Source: JABHIE01 sp964584805 (GTDB taxonomy: Bacteria; Planctomycetota; UBA1135). From it: 64,000 nucleotides of DNA. The notes beneath the pieces are model-generated. The model was given only the letters and a program-made list of their open reading frames with translations. It did not search any database and was not told the DNA's origin. The position numbers and the translations under genes are program-made. Numbering within the stretch: position 1 is the stretch's first letter; each line of letters starts with the position of its first letter. This document shows, in pieces, positions 25,678-35,154 of this stretch. Location of the stretch: contig CAZPAY010000009.1 of the NCBI GenBank assembly GCA_964584805.1, positions 18,555 to 82,554 of the forward strand, read 5' to 3'.

Positions 25678-26748
25678 TTAGCGATTAAAATGAATCGCAA
25701 GCACGCGGACAAGCCCACCGCGCAAAACTCGAATTTGAGTGTGAGCAGGGGCGTCTTGAATCGTTTGCTGGATGTGCTGAAGGAGCGCCTCGCCCACTTG
25801 ATCATGAGAATCTGCAACATCAGGCAAAAACTGATGCCCAGCCAAGCCAAGCAAAACATCGCCGGGCAAGACGCCAGCTTGGGCGGCAGGCAAACCAGGG
25901 TCGACTTCTTCAACGAGCAAAGTTGCTTGAGCACTTCCCTTGCTGTGGCGTAGCTGCATCAGCACCCCAAGCTGGCGGCGGCCAGGAAGCAAGTGACCGA
26001 GTTGATGCGGGAATGCATCAAGCAGACGGCCAATGGGGACAGCAAAAGTAACCGATGCTGAAGATAAGAATAAACCGACTAAACGGCCGTGCCGATCAGC
26101 CAGCAAACCGCCCCCGTCCCCTGGATTGAGCTCATTTGTAACTTGAAGCAATCCCTCTCGCTTGCCCTTTTTGCGCTCAAAACCCGAAATAAAGCCCAAA
26201 CCAAGGCTGCAGCCATAGCCAAAAGCATTACCGAGAGAAACGACGACATGCCCAACTCTCTGCTCCGATTCAGGCGACACCAAAGGGCCAGTTAGCCCAA
26301 GCTTGGGTGCTCGCAGAAGGAGGAAACCGTAGGTTTCGTCGTAACCCATGCGCTGAGCGGAAAAACTTTTGCCATCAAAGCGGATGACCTCGGCAGAAGT
26401 GAAACGCTTTTTTGCTGGGCCTGGTGCGAGCAAAAAACCACTCTTGCCCATAACAACGCCAGAAACTAATACCGTTTGGGGCTTTACTCCTGGCCCAGCA
26501 TTTACTGGCGGTGCAATTTGATAGCGAACTTGAACGACCGCACGATGCAGCCCCTCGTAGAGCTTCACCAACTCGTCTTCCATAGCGCCAAGCGCACTAA
26601 AGCCAACCGTCATCACGAGCTCGCCGGGCAATTTCAGCTCAGCTTCGGGCTGAACCCAATCTGACTTGTCAGGAGTAACGGGCAGCAGGCCTTCCTGTGG
26701 AACGGCCGGCAAGAGCCATGCGGCCATGCAAAGCAAGAAGGCGCTCAT
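25678..26748 (-). CDS. HtrA/DegP-like pseudoprotease with PDZ domain
   Basis: 356 residues: signal peptide (1-17), trypsin-like S1C domain (about 55-250) and PDZ domain (about 258-350, around LPAAQAGVLPGDVLLGL). The fold motifs are clear but the triad is lost. The serine loop NPGNSGG is NPGDGGG (Ser to G212). The His region is GFLLAPG in place of GxILTNxHV. The DLAVLK region is ETYGFLLLR (Asp to Y140). It should bind peptides but not cut them. It lies 8 nt after the anti-sigma gene, the position of mucD/degS-like genes in envelope-stress loci, so a periplasmic sensing role is plausible. Confidence 0.82.
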   Translation of the reverse strand: MSAFLLCMAAWLLPAVPQEGLLPVTPDKSDWVQPEAELKLPGELVMTVGFSALGAMEDELVKLYEGLHRAVVQVRYQIAPPVNAGPGVKPQTVLVSGVVMGKSGFLLAPGPAKKRFTSAEVIRFDGKSFSAQRMGYDETYGFLLLRAPKLGLTGPLVSPESEQRVGHVVVSLGNAFGYGCSLGLGFISGFERKKGKREGLLQVTNELNPGDGGGLLADRHGRLVGLFLSSASVTFAVPIGRLLDAFPHQLGHLLPGRRQLGVLMQLRHSKGSAQATLLVEEVDPGLPAAQAGVLPGDVLLGLAGHQFLPDVADSHDQVGEALLQHIQQTIQDAPAHTQIRVLRGGLVRVLAIHFNR

Positions 26749-26756
26749 CGGAAAAC

Positions 26757-27329
26757 CTAGAACCGCCGGCGGCGAACGGAAACGGGCACAGCCGCACCGG
26801 CTTCATTGCCTTGAACGGGCAAATCGCGGAGATAGGCGCCATTTTCAAGCAAGAAGCGCCGAAGCTCTGTATCTGGGACCTCGACCAAGGCCCCAGAAGG
26901 GCTCGCAACAATGGGCTCGATCTCTGCCGAAGGGCTTGCCTCCATTGCAGCAACAGGCTGGCCAATCGTGGCAGTCGGGTGGAGTGCTTGGGGCATACTA
27001 GGGATCAGCAAGTTCAAACCGACCGCAATGGCAAGCATTGCAGCCACAGCTGGCAACCACGCCGAAAGGCGGTGGCGCCAAGGGCTCTCTAAAGAAGCGA
27101 GTGCATCTGCCGCATCAAGCCTAGGCTCAAGGTCGACCCAGATGCCACCAACAGCTGGCTCAAGCAAGGCCTGCATTTGCATCGCGTCGAAAGAAGTCTG
27201 GAAAGACTGGCTCTCGCTTGCACAACTCGCGCAATTTTGGAGGTGAGCCTCAACGGCCACAGCCTCGTCAAGGGAAAGATCGCCACCAATATGCAGTGGT
27301 AAAAGTTGAAGAGTTGCTTCGCAGGTCAT
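26757..27329 (-). CDS. Zinc-finger anti-sigma factor, membrane-anchored
   Basis: 190 residues. The N-terminal anti-sigma zinc finger has C3, H29, C33 and C36 (the HxxxCxxC pattern), followed by a linker, one membrane helix (about 91-110, WLPAVAAMLAIAVGLNLLIP) and a 75-residue periplasmic part. Its start overlaps the ECF sigma stop by 4 nt (ATGA), and such pairs normally act together: the finger sequesters the sigma until a signal arrives. The periplasmic tail would be the sensor. The gene downstream encodes a secreted pseudo-HtrA. Confidence 0.9.
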   Translation of the reverse strand: MTCEATLQLLPLHIGGDLSLDEAVAVEAHLQNCASCASESQSFQTSFDAMQMQALLEPAVGGIWVDLEPRLDAADALASLESPWRHRLSAWLPAVAAMLAIAVGLNLLIPSMPQALHPTATIGQPVAAMEASPSAEIEPIVASPSGALVEVPDTELRRFLLENGAYLRDLPVQGNEAGAAVPVSVRRRRF

Positions 27330-27997
27330 AGGGCTTCACCACCTTCTTCCGTGCCAAGCTGGCGTTCCCAGTGCTCACGGAAAAGTTTACGGGCATGGTG
27401 CAGACGCCAGCGGACGGTGCCAGGCGTTGTGCCAACGGCATCGGCGATATCGCCACAGGACATGCCCTCGAGGTCGCGCATGGCTAAGACCTCACGGAAA
27501 GAATTAGGGAGGGCTTCCAAAATACGCCCCACTAATTGGCGACGCTCGCGCGCGCTTACTTGAGCGGCTGGCCCTGGTTCACTAGCCCCCCAATCTCCCA
27601 CCAGCTCACCAGCGCCATGAGGCGTGCCCGGCTTAAGGCGACGCAGCGTGTCAACGCAATGATTGCGAAGAATGCGGAAATACCAAGTAGGGAACTTACG
27701 CTTGGGGTCGAATTTGTCCCGACTTGCGTAAACCTTGAGAAAAGACTCTTGGACGGCCTCGCGTGCAACCTCGGTGCGACGCAAAATGCCGCGAGCCGTA
27801 TGGAGGGCCCGGATCTCGTAACGCTCAACGAGTAACCGGAAGGCATCGCGCTCACCTTGGCAGGTGAGAGCCATAAGCTCTTCGTCGGAAAGCGAGGCCC
27901 AACCGTGGTCGGCTGGCTCAACTTCAGCCAGAACGCCGTCGGCCAGAGAAGTCTTGGCTGCAGCGGATGAAACGAGTTTAAATGCGGAACTACCCAT
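27326..27997 (-). CDS. ECF-family RNA polymerase sigma factor
   Basis: 223 residues from ATG 27997. Region 2 (LTCQGERDAFRLLVERYEIR, then KFPTWYFRILRNHCVDTLRR) and region 4 (ILEALPNSFREVLAMRDLEG, then CGDIADAVGTTPGTVRWRLH) are present, and region 3 is absent, as in ECF factors. CAGGAG lies 9 nt before the ATG, supporting it over a longer frame to 28066 that would overlap accA. It heads a three-gene set with its anti-sigma and a pseudo-HtrA, and may also be read through from accA. Confidence 0.93.
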   Translation of the reverse strand: MGSSAFKLVSSAAAKTSLADGVLAEVEPADHGWASLSDEELMALTCQGERDAFRLLVERYEIRALHTARGILRRTEVAREAVQESFLKVYASRDKFDPKRKFPTWYFRILRNHCVDTLRRLKPGTPHGAGELVGDWGASEPGPAAQVSARERRQLVGRILEALPNSFREVLAMRDLEGMSCGDIADAVGTTPGTVRWRLHHARKLFREHWERQLGTEEGGEAL

Positions 27998-28062
27998 GGT
28001 GTCGCTCCTGTTTACGCGCGGGGACCTCGTCGAGTTAGAGGAATTTCCAGATTCCTTAAACA

Positions 28063-29181
28063 TCAACCCTCGCCATGGATTTCGCTCGGAGACCCCACGC
28101 GGGAATCGGAGCTATCAAGCCTAGATTCGGGCGTGTCGTCGCGAGCGGGTGAAGTCTCGGTGCCCATGCGCGAGGCAGAATCAAGCGCTCGATGCTCGAC
28201 AGAACTCTGCACCTCGGCGATATGGCGGAACTTACGGTACCGTGCTTCCAGCAGTACATCCATAGGCACTTCAACGAGTTGGTCAAGCCAAGATTCAATC
28301 TTGTCTTTCACAATTTGCATCGCGTCTTTCGGGTGAGCATGTGCACCCCCGATTGGCTCCGGGACGATTTCATCCACAATTCCAAAACCGAGCAAATCAT
28401 CAGCAGTTAACTTAAGAGCATCTGCGGCCTTTTCTTTTCCGTCAGCAGAGTGCCACAAAATCGAAGCACAACCCTCAGGAGAAATAACGGAATACCATGA
28501 GTTGTCCATCATGGCGACCTTGTCGCCAATCGCGATGCCGAGCGCCCCACCCGAGCCGCCTTCGCCAATGACGAGACAAACGATGGGTACTTTAAGACCA
28601 AACATCTCGTGGATGTTTTCAGCAATGGCGCGAGCTTGGCCACGCTCTTCGGCTGCGACACCAGGGTATGCGCCTGGCGTGTTAATCAAACAAACAACCG
28701 GCAAGCCCATACGCTCGGCCAACTTCATTTTGCGCAAAGCCTTGCGATAGCCCTCGGGGTGGGCAGAACCAAAATTACACGCCAAGCGCTCTTTGGTGTC
28801 GCGACCCTTCCGCTGGCCAACCAACAAAACCTTATGCTCGCCAATCGTGGCCAAGCCCGTCGCCATCGCGGTGTCATCGCCAAAAACGCCGTCACCGTAA
28901 AGCTCGACCCAGTCATCACAGATTGTCGAGATGTAATCACTTGTCAGCGGGCGATTCGGATGGCGCGCAACCTGCACACGATTCCATGATGACAACTCCG
29001 CATAAATCTCATTCGTCAAACGCTCAAGGCGCTCGCGATAAAAAGTAAGCTCTTCGCTTAGGTCATGCGTGGTCTGGGCCGACAGCTCCTCCAACTCAAT
29101 GAGACGGGTGCGGACATCCTCAATCGGCTGCTCAAACGGCAGAGCCGCAGGAGGGGAGATTATCGTTTTCTTTTTGGCCAT
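28063..29181 (-). CDS. accA: Acetyl-CoA carboxylase carboxyltransferase alpha subunit
   Basis: 372 residues. The crotonase-like carboxyltransferase core carries INTPGAYPGVAAEERGQA, GEGGSGGALGIAIGD and SPEGCASILW, all typical of AccA, which with AccD transfers CO2 from carboxybiotin to acetyl-CoA. The family length is about 320; here a 45-residue Ser/Asp/Arg-rich tail follows the usual end (KFRHI), low in complexity and probably disordered. accD is not in the window. It is divergent from purL. Confidence 0.95.
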   Translation of the reverse strand: MAKKKTIISPPAALPFEQPIEDVRTRLIELEELSAQTTHDLSEELTFYRERLERLTNEIYAELSSWNRVQVARHPNRPLTSDYISTICDDWVELYGDGVFGDDTAMATGLATIGEHKVLLVGQRKGRDTKERLACNFGSAHPEGYRKALRKMKLAERMGLPVVCLINTPGAYPGVAAEERGQARAIAENIHEMFGLKVPIVCLVIGEGGSGGALGIAIGDKVAMMDNSWYSVISPEGCASILWHSADGKEKAADALKLTADDLLGFGIVDEIVPEPIGGAHAHPKDAMQIVKDKIESWLDQLVEVPMDVLLEARYRKFRHIAEVQSSVEHRALDSASRMGTETSPARDDTPESRLDSSDSRVGSPSEIHGEG

Positions 29182-29252
29182 GACAGGTGCGGGGCATGGA
29201 AGCCGTGCCCTCGTTCCACTAGGATACCCTCTAAACCCGGTCGGAGACCACC

Positions 29253-32159
29253 ATGGAAACCCAAATTGACGCCTGGCGCGTAGAACTTGAACTTCGGAAA
29301 GACCGTCCCGACCCTGTTGGCGACTCAGCGCTTTCCGCCCTGCAGGCCCGTGGGCTAACTATTCAAGCCCTCCGATCGGGGCGCGGATACCTGCTTCCGG
29401 CCAGCTTGCCCGAGGCGGAAGTCACTCTAGCAGCGACTCGTTTATTCGCAGATTCAGTCACCGAATCCGTACGGGTTATCCCCCCTGGGAAGACCTCCCA
29501 GTCGACTGGCGTTCAAGTCGTCGTCCGCCGGATGGCAGGTGTCGCTGACCCCGAGGCCGCTAGTGCCGAACGCTCTCTCCCACTCGTTGGGGTGCAATTG
29601 CCAGCTGGCACGCCGGTTGAGACTTACCGTTTCTTTCGCACAACAGATGACATTGACGGAAATGATTTTCTCAAAGCGTCAATGCGCGCTTTGGCCAATC
29701 CAGTGATTGAAGAGGTCTCATTGGCTGAATCATCCTTTGGCATCCACCCTAACCCAGGCACGCGCCGGGGCGAACGCGTTGAGATTGCCATCCGTGAATT
29801 GACGGGGGATGATTTACTCGCGATTTCAACGGGCATGAGCTTGGCTTTGACCATCGACGAGATGGAAGCCATTCGTGAATTCTATATTGAAGCCGGTCGT
29901 GAACCTACAGATGTTGAGCTCGAGACTTTGGCGCAAACCTGGTCGGAACACTGCAAGCACAAAACATTAACTGGGCCGGTCCGGTTGCGGATTAGCAATG
30001 AGGCGGGCGAAGTCACCGAAGAGCGCACTTACAGCAATTTGCTCAAAGAGACCGTTTTTGCTGCGACACAGCAACTTGATAAAGAGTGGTGCTGGTCAGT
30101 CTTCAAAGACAATGCCGGTGTGATTGAGCTGACCCCCACTAACGGTGTGGCCATTAAGGTTGAGACGCATAATCACCCTTCGGCGCTCGATCCTTATGGT
30201 GGTGCCGGCACAGGCATTGGCGGCGTGATTCGTGATATTTTGGGCACCGGCCTTGGCGCACGGCCCTTTGCGGCTACGGACGTTTTTTGCGTCGGGCTTG
30301 GCGGCGATGAGGCGGGCGAGCGTCCACCGGGCACCATGCACCCCGATCGCATTCTTGATGGCGTGATTGCAGGAGTGCGCGATTATGGAAATCGCATGGG
30401 CATCCCGACAGTTTGCGGCACGGTGATTCGCCACCCCGGCTACACGGCTAACCCACTTGTTTTTGCGGGTTGTATTGGTGAAATTCCTCGCGATTGCGTC
30501 GACAAAGAGACCATGCCCGGCGATCACATTGTGGCGATTGGCGGGCGCACCGGCCGAGATGGCATCCATGGAGCGACTTTTTCATCTGAGGCACTTCACG
30601 AAGAAAGTGAAACGCTTGATGCGGCCAGTGTGCAAATTGGTGACCCGATTACTGAAAAGAAAGTTCTCGATGTGATGATGATTGCGCGAGACCAACGCCT
30701 TTATTCTGCCACGACCGATTGTGGCGCGGGCGGGTTTTCATCCGCCGTTGGCGAAATGGGCGAAGAATGCGGCGCCGATGTTGAATTGGCCGCGGCACCA
30801 CTGAAATACCCTGGGCTTTCCTATTGGGAGATTTGGATTTCCGAGGCGCAAGAGCGCATGGTTTTCTCCATCCCTCCAAAGCACCTCGATGCTTTCCAAG
30901 CCATTTGCGATGAGCATGAAGTCGAATGCTGCGTGCTCGGCAAATTCACCGACGACCACATGCTGCGCCTGACTTGGCACGGCGAAGAAGTCGCCAACAT
31001 GCCGATGGAATTTCTGCATGGCGGTGTGCCACAACCATTGCGCGAGGCTACCTGGGTGCGCCCTGATGCGCTTGAGACACCTTGGCCCCAACTTGATGGC
31101 GATGCGATTGGCGACTTACTGCTCAAAGTTTTGGGTCACCCGCAAGTTGCCACCAAAGAGTGGGTTGTTCGTCAATACGACCACGAAGTCCAAGGTGGCA
31201 CGGTCGTCAAGCCTTATCAAGGCGAGACGGGCCACGCTCCAGGTGATGGCACGGTGATTCAACCGACTCCCGCCCGCCCCGAGGGCGTTGCTCTTGGCTG
31301 TGGGATTGCACCCCGCCCATCCGAGCTTGACCCTTATGCCGGCACAGCTTGTGCAATTGACGAAGCCATGCGTAATGTCGTCGCGGCTGGCGGCAACCCC
31401 GACCGTTGTGCGATTCTCGACAACTTTTGCTGGGGTGATTGCCGCAAGCCTGACCGATTCGGCAGTTTAGTTTTGGCCGCCGAGGCCTGCCTTGATGTCG
31501 CCCTCGCCTATGGCACTCCTTTTGTTTCAGGTAAAGATTCGCTTAACAACGAATACCGCGTTGGCGACGAAGAGAAAGCGATTCCACCGACTCTGCTTTG
31601 TACAGCGATGGCCGTCGTAAAAGATTGCGCCAAGGCCATGGATGTGCCTGCTCGACGCGCAGGCAACCGGCTGGCCTTAATCGGCAACACGACCCCAGAT
31701 GGCGGTGGTTCCGTCGCGAGTGATTTATTGGGCCTAACTCATTCAAATGTGCCTCACCCTGACCTTGAGCAAGCCCCAATGATTTTCCGCTCGATTTACG
31801 CCGCACGAAATGCCGGTGAATTGGCCGCATGCCATGACCTTTCCGAAGGAGGGCTTGGTGTTGCCGCTGCAGAAATGCTCTTTGGCACGACAAGCCTAGG
31901 CATCGACCTCGACTTAGCTGCGGTTTCTTGTACCTCCACAAATCATGCCGCAAGACTCTTCTCAGAAGGTCCGACTCGCTTCTTAGTTGAAGTCCCCAAT
32001 GATCAGGCCACGGCCTTTGAAAAACGATTTGCGCACCTGCCTTTCCAATGGGTCGGCTCGGTTACAGATTCCGCCTCACTCCTCATTCGCTCAGGGGATT
32101 TGCCACTCGCCTCTTTCAACATCCCTACGCTTTTGCAAGCTAACGGTACTTCCGTATGA
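29253..32159 (+). CDS. purL: Phosphoribosylformylglycinamidine synthase, fused PurS-PurL
   Basis: 968 residues. From about residue 190 it is a PurL synthetase (TWSEHCKHKTLTG, KVETHNHPSALDPYGGAGTG, SGKDSLNN). The first 185 residues hold two PurS-like units (VELELRKDRPDPVGDSAL and VQVVVRRMAGVADPE), explaining the excess over stand-alone PurL (about 740). The enzyme makes FGAM from FGAR in purine synthesis, using ammonia from PurQ, whose gene overlaps by 4 nt. GGAG lies 7 nt before the ATG and TAGGAT at 29220-29225 may be the -10. Confidence 0.96.
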   Translation: METQIDAWRVELELRKDRPDPVGDSALSALQARGLTIQALRSGRGYLLPASLPEAEVTLAATRLFADSVTESVRVIPPGKTSQSTGVQVVVRRMAGVADPEAASAERSLPLVGVQLPAGTPVETYRFFRTTDDIDGNDFLKASMRALANPVIEEVSLAESSFGIHPNPGTRRGERVEIAIRELTGDDLLAISTGMSLALTIDEMEAIREFYIEAGREPTDVELETLAQTWSEHCKHKTLTGPVRLRISNEAGEVTEERTYSNLLKETVFAATQQLDKEWCWSVFKDNAGVIELTPTNGVAIKVETHNHPSALDPYGGAGTGIGGVIRDILGTGLGARPFAATDVFCVGLGGDEAGERPPGTMHPDRILDGVIAGVRDYGNRMGIPTVCGTVIRHPGYTANPLVFAGCIGEIPRDCVDKETMPGDHIVAIGGRTGRDGIHGATFSSEALHEESETLDAASVQIGDPITEKKVLDVMMIARDQRLYSATTDCGAGGFSSAVGEMGEECGADVELAAAPLKYPGLSYWEIWISEAQERMVFSIPPKHLDAFQAICDEHEVECCVLGKFTDDHMLRLTWHGEEVANMPMEFLHGGVPQPLREATWVRPDALETPWPQLDGDAIGDLLLKVLGHPQVATKEWVVRQYDHEVQGGTVVKPYQGETGHAPGDGTVIQPTPARPEGVALGCGIAPRPSELDPYAGTACAIDEAMRNVVAAGGNPDRCAILDNFCWGDCRKPDRFGSLVLAAEACLDVALAYGTPFVSGKDSLNNEYRVGDEEKAIPPTLLCTAMAVVKDCAKAMDVPARRAGNRLALIGNTTPDGGGSVASDLLGLTHSNVPHPDLEQAPMIFRSIYAARNAGELAACHDLSEGGLGVAAAEMLFGTTSLGIDLDLAAVSCTSTNHAARLFSEGPTRFLVEVPNDQATAFEKRFAHLPFQWVGSVTDSASLLIRSGDLPLASFNIPTLLQANGTSV

Positions 32160-32926
32160 AACCCCGCGTCCTCCAACTTTTCGCTGCCGGTGTGAACTGC
32201 GACCGCGAGCTCCGTTTTGCTTTTGAATCAGCCGGCGCGACGGTGACCGAAATGCACATTCGCGCTTTGATGAAAACGCCTACTGCTTTGCGCGACTTTG
32301 ATGTCTTTGCAATCCCTGGTGGTTTCACTTACGGCGACGACCTTGGCGCCGGGCGCATCTTGGCTCTTGAGGTTGAAAAATTCTTGGGCGCCGAACTTGC
32401 TGAGTTTCATGACCGCGGCGGCACCGTTTTCGGGCCATGCAATGGCTTCCAAATCATGGTGAAGGCTGGCTTACTGCCGGCCTTGCCTGACATGAAAGTC
32501 TCGCTGACCTGGAACGACACGCACCATTTCGAATGCCGCTGGACTCGCCTCAAAGTTGAAGATTCCATCCAGCACATCTTGCCCGCTGGGATGATTTTGC
32601 CCGCACCAAGCGCTCACGCTGAAGGCAAACTTGTGCTTGGCAACCCTGAAGCTGACTTGGCCCGACTCGAGGCCGAAGGTTGCATAGCATTCCGCTACTG
32701 CGATGCTTCCGGCCAATCTACCGATGCATTCCCCGATTGCCCCAATGGCTCGATTGGTGCCATTGCAGGTTTAGTTTCCAAATCAGGTCGCATCCTTGGG
32801 CTCATGCCCCACCCCGAGCGCAATCTTTCGCGCCTACACCTGCCTGATCGCGGAGCCGGCGCCTGGGGCGACGGCACCGAAGGGCTTCAATTTTTCCGCG
32901 GGCTTTTAGACCGCTACTTGGGCTGA
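32156..32926 (+). CDS. purQ: FGAM synthase glutaminase subunit
   Basis: 256 residues, class I glutamine amidotransferase. The nucleophilic Cys is in FGPCNGFQIM, the oxyanion loop in FAIPGGFTYGDD, and the His/Glu pair in LMPHPERN. It feeds ammonia to PurL; the ATGA overlap with purL implies coupled translation in equal amounts. The other pur gene in the window is purD at 33.8 kb on the opposite strand. Confidence 0.97.
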   Translation: MKPRVLQLFAAGVNCDRELRFAFESAGATVTEMHIRALMKTPTALRDFDVFAIPGGFTYGDDLGAGRILALEVEKFLGAELAEFHDRGGTVFGPCNGFQIMVKAGLLPALPDMKVSLTWNDTHHFECRWTRLKVEDSIQHILPAGMILPAPSAHAEGKLVLGNPEADLARLEAEGCIAFRYCDASGQSTDAFPDCPNGSIGAIAGLVSKSGRILGLMPHPERNLSRLHLPDRGAGAWGDGTEGLQFFRGLLDRYLG

Positions 32927-32958
32927 TACACTCACCCTACCTCAAAGAGGATTCTGCC

Positions 32959-33351
32959 ATGCGCACCAAAACATTCTTACTCGCTTTTTCTTCCCTTTTC
33001 TTAGCCGCTTCATGCGGAGCCGTCATCATCGCTGGTGCAGGAGCAGCAGTCGGCCTCTGGGCTCAAGACGAATACGCGGATGACCGCGGTCAAATCCTAC
33101 TCAAGCATTCTGCAGAGCATGTGTTTGCCATAGCTAAGACAATCGCACAAGAGCAAGCCGAAGAAGAGCTTGAAGTCAAGGTTATGAAGGTCAGCTACAA
33201 GCGCGAGGGTGTCGACTACATCATCCAGGTTTTCTTGATGCCGAAGACGCCTGATTACTGTGAGCTAAAAGTAGTCGCGCGCGAGCTCTATGTTCGCGGA
33301 CGCGCTGACTTAGCGGAGTATGTCGCGAACGAAATTACTGCACGTCTTTAG
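32959..33351 (+). CDS. DUF3568-like small lipoprotein
   Basis: 130 residues. The signal peptide ends in the lipobox LAASCG, followed by the Gly/Ala-rich AVIIAGAGAAVGLW typical of DUF3568 proteins and a small alpha/beta domain (ELEVKVMKVSYKREGVDYII). The function is unknown; such proteins sit on a periplasmic membrane face. AGAGGA stands 7 nt before the ATG, and TACACT at 32927 may be a -10. Its 3' end overlaps the convergent fur gene by 17 nt. Confidence 0.75.
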   Translation: MRTKTFLLAFSSLFLAASCGAVIIAGAGAAVGLWAQDEYADDRGQILLKHSAEHVFAIAKTIAQEQAEEELEVKVMKVSYKREGVDYIIQVFLMPKTPDYCELKVVARELYVRGRADLAEYVANEITARL

Positions 33352-33781
33352 GGCGACAGTCACGGCAAAACCCTTCGAGAAGTAGAGCGTGATTGACGAG
33401 GCTAAAACCTAATCGATTCGCCTCTGCTTCTTGCAGTTGCTCAATCCCGTCACTGTGGAATTCGGCAATGATGCCACACTCGATGCAAAGGATGTGGTCA
33501 TGATGCTCGTGACCTAATGAATGCTCAAACAAAGCGGCGCCCGACTTACCATCAAAGGATGTCAAGAAACGCCCCTCGACCATCAACTTGAGCGTGCGAT
33601 AAACCGTAGCGCGAGAGGCGCGCGCATTTCTCATTCGTGCCCAATCAAACATCTGCTCTGCAGAAAAATGATCGTGTGTTTCCCAAGCAAGCTCAAGAAT
33701 ATCAAGGCGCTGACGAGTCACGCGAAGCTTGCGCTCTTGCAAGAAAAGTTCGAATCGACGGCGTGCGGCTTCTGGTTTCAT
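33335..33781 (-). CDS. fur: Fur-family metal-dependent repressor
   Basis: 148 residues. The winged-helix N domain (RVTRQRLDILELAWETHDHF, then RASRATVYRTLKLMV) is followed by a dimerisation domain with the HEHHDH metal site and the two zinc pairs CIECG and CRDCR. Whether it senses iron (Fur), zinc (Zur) or peroxide (PerR) cannot be settled from this. It overlaps the purD stop by 4 nt (ATGA), an unusual operon partner. Confidence 0.92.
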   Translation of the reverse strand: MKPEAARRRFELFLQERKLRVTRQRLDILELAWETHDHFSAEQMFDWARMRNARASRATVYRTLKLMVEGRFLTSFDGKSGAALFEHSLGHEHHDHILCIECGIIAEFHSDGIEQLQEAEANRLGFSLVNHALLLEGFCRDCRPKDVQ

Positions 33782-35073
33782 GTGGCGTGGTGGAAAGAGT
33801 CTGCAGCTGCGCGACCAATATCACGGCGAAGAGTTTTCCCTTCGAATTCAATTGCATCGCAGGCGGCGTAAGCTCGCTCACGAGCCTGCCCCATGTTTTC
33901 ACCTAATGCCGTGACCGCTAAGACGCGACCGCCCGCCGTGAGCAATTGCCCCTCGGAATCGAGCGTTGTGCCTGCGTGAAAGACTTGCAGCGTCTCGTCT
34001 TGCTCAATCGCATCAACACCCTGAATCGGGATACTTGTCTCATAACTGGCCGGGTAGCCACCTGACGCCAAAACGACGCAACACGCGGCGCGTGAATCCC
34101 ACTCGGGTGCCTCAAGCTCATCGAGATTCCCATTCGCACAGGCGAGCAAATAAGGGACGAGGTCTGATTTGAAGCGCATCATCAAAACCTGGCACTCAGG
34201 GTCACCAAAGCGCACATTGTATTCCAGCACTTTGGGCCCAACGGCCGTCATCATGAGGCCGGCAAACAAAACGCCAGAAAAGCGGCGGCCTTCGTGATTC
34301 ATGCCGTGAAGCGTTGGCAACATGACCTCGCGCTCAATGGCCTCATCCATGCGGTCGGAAATCTTTGCATTGGGGCTAATCACGCCCATGCCACCCGTAT
34401 TGGGACCTTTGCCGCCATCAAGTAAAGCCTTGTGGTCTTGGCATGTTTCGAGAGGCATGAAGGTTTTGCCATCGGTCAAACAAAAAGCACTCGTCTCATA
34501 TCCGTTAATAAATTCTTCCACCAAAATGACATCGCCCGCATCGCCAAAGGCTTTGCGCTCGAGCATATTGCGTGCCGCATCTTTTGCGACCTCGGCACTC
34601 TCGGCGATTACCACACCCTTACCCGCGGCAAGGCCTGAGGCCTTAACCACGACGGGATAACGCAAATCACTCTCCAAATAACTGATTGCGGCGCTCACAT
34701 TGCGAAACAAACGATGCCCACCTGTAGGAATGCGATGCCGTGACATGACCTCTTTACAGTACGCCTTGGAACCTTCCAACTCGGCGGCGGCCTTGGATGG
34801 CCCGAAGACCGCGACGCCCACCTCGCGTAAAGCGTCGGCGAGGCCGTCGACAAGGGGCACCTCTGGCCCAATGACTGCAAGGGTTATTCCATGCTCTTGA
34901 GCAAAAGCCGCCACGGCTGTTGAGTCAGAAACAGCAAGGTCGACATTCGTGCCGTGAAGCGCCGTGCCAGGGTTGCCAGGAGCAATCCACAATTGCTCGA
35001 GGAGAGGAGATTGGGCGATTTTCCAAGCAAGGGAATGCTCGCGGCCGCCGGAGCCAATGAGAAGGATGCGCAT
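33778..35073 (-). CDS. purD: Phosphoribosylamine-glycine ligase
   Basis: 431 residues, ATP-grasp fold. N domain MRILLIGSGGREHSLAWKIA, then VVKASGLAAGKGVVIAES (ATP binding) and LEYNVRFGDPECQVLMMR (catalytic). It makes GAR from phosphoribosylamine and glycine in purine synthesis. It is divergent from the PAS kinase and cotranscribed with fur. Confidence 0.97.
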   Translation of the reverse strand: MRILLIGSGGREHSLAWKIAQSPLLEQLWIAPGNPGTALHGTNVDLAVSDSTAVAAFAQEHGITLAVIGPEVPLVDGLADALREVGVAVFGPSKAAAELEGSKAYCKEVMSRHRIPTGGHRLFRNVSAAISYLESDLRYPVVVKASGLAAGKGVVIAESAEVAKDAARNMLERKAFGDAGDVILVEEFINGYETSAFCLTDGKTFMPLETCQDHKALLDGGKGPNTGGMGVISPNAKISDRMDEAIEREVMLPTLHGMNHEGRRFSGVLFAGLMMTAVGPKVLEYNVRFGDPECQVLMMRFKSDLVPYLLACANGNLDELEAPEWDSRAACCVVLASGGYPASYETSIPIQGVDAIEQDETLQVFHAGTTLDSEGQLLTAGGRVLAVTALGENMGQARERAYAACDAIEFEGKTLRRDIGRAAADSFHHAT

Positions 35074-35154
35074 GGGGGGTTCAGTCGTAGACTATGACGC
35101 AGTCTAAGCATCCCGTAGATTGATGGGAAGCCAAGACTGCCGCCCCCTACCTCC

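Noticed and set aside
28760..29180. accA tail as a frameshift product
   Set aside because: The Ser/Asp/Arg-rich tail is in frame and ends with a normal stop; no alternative frame restores a family-like end.
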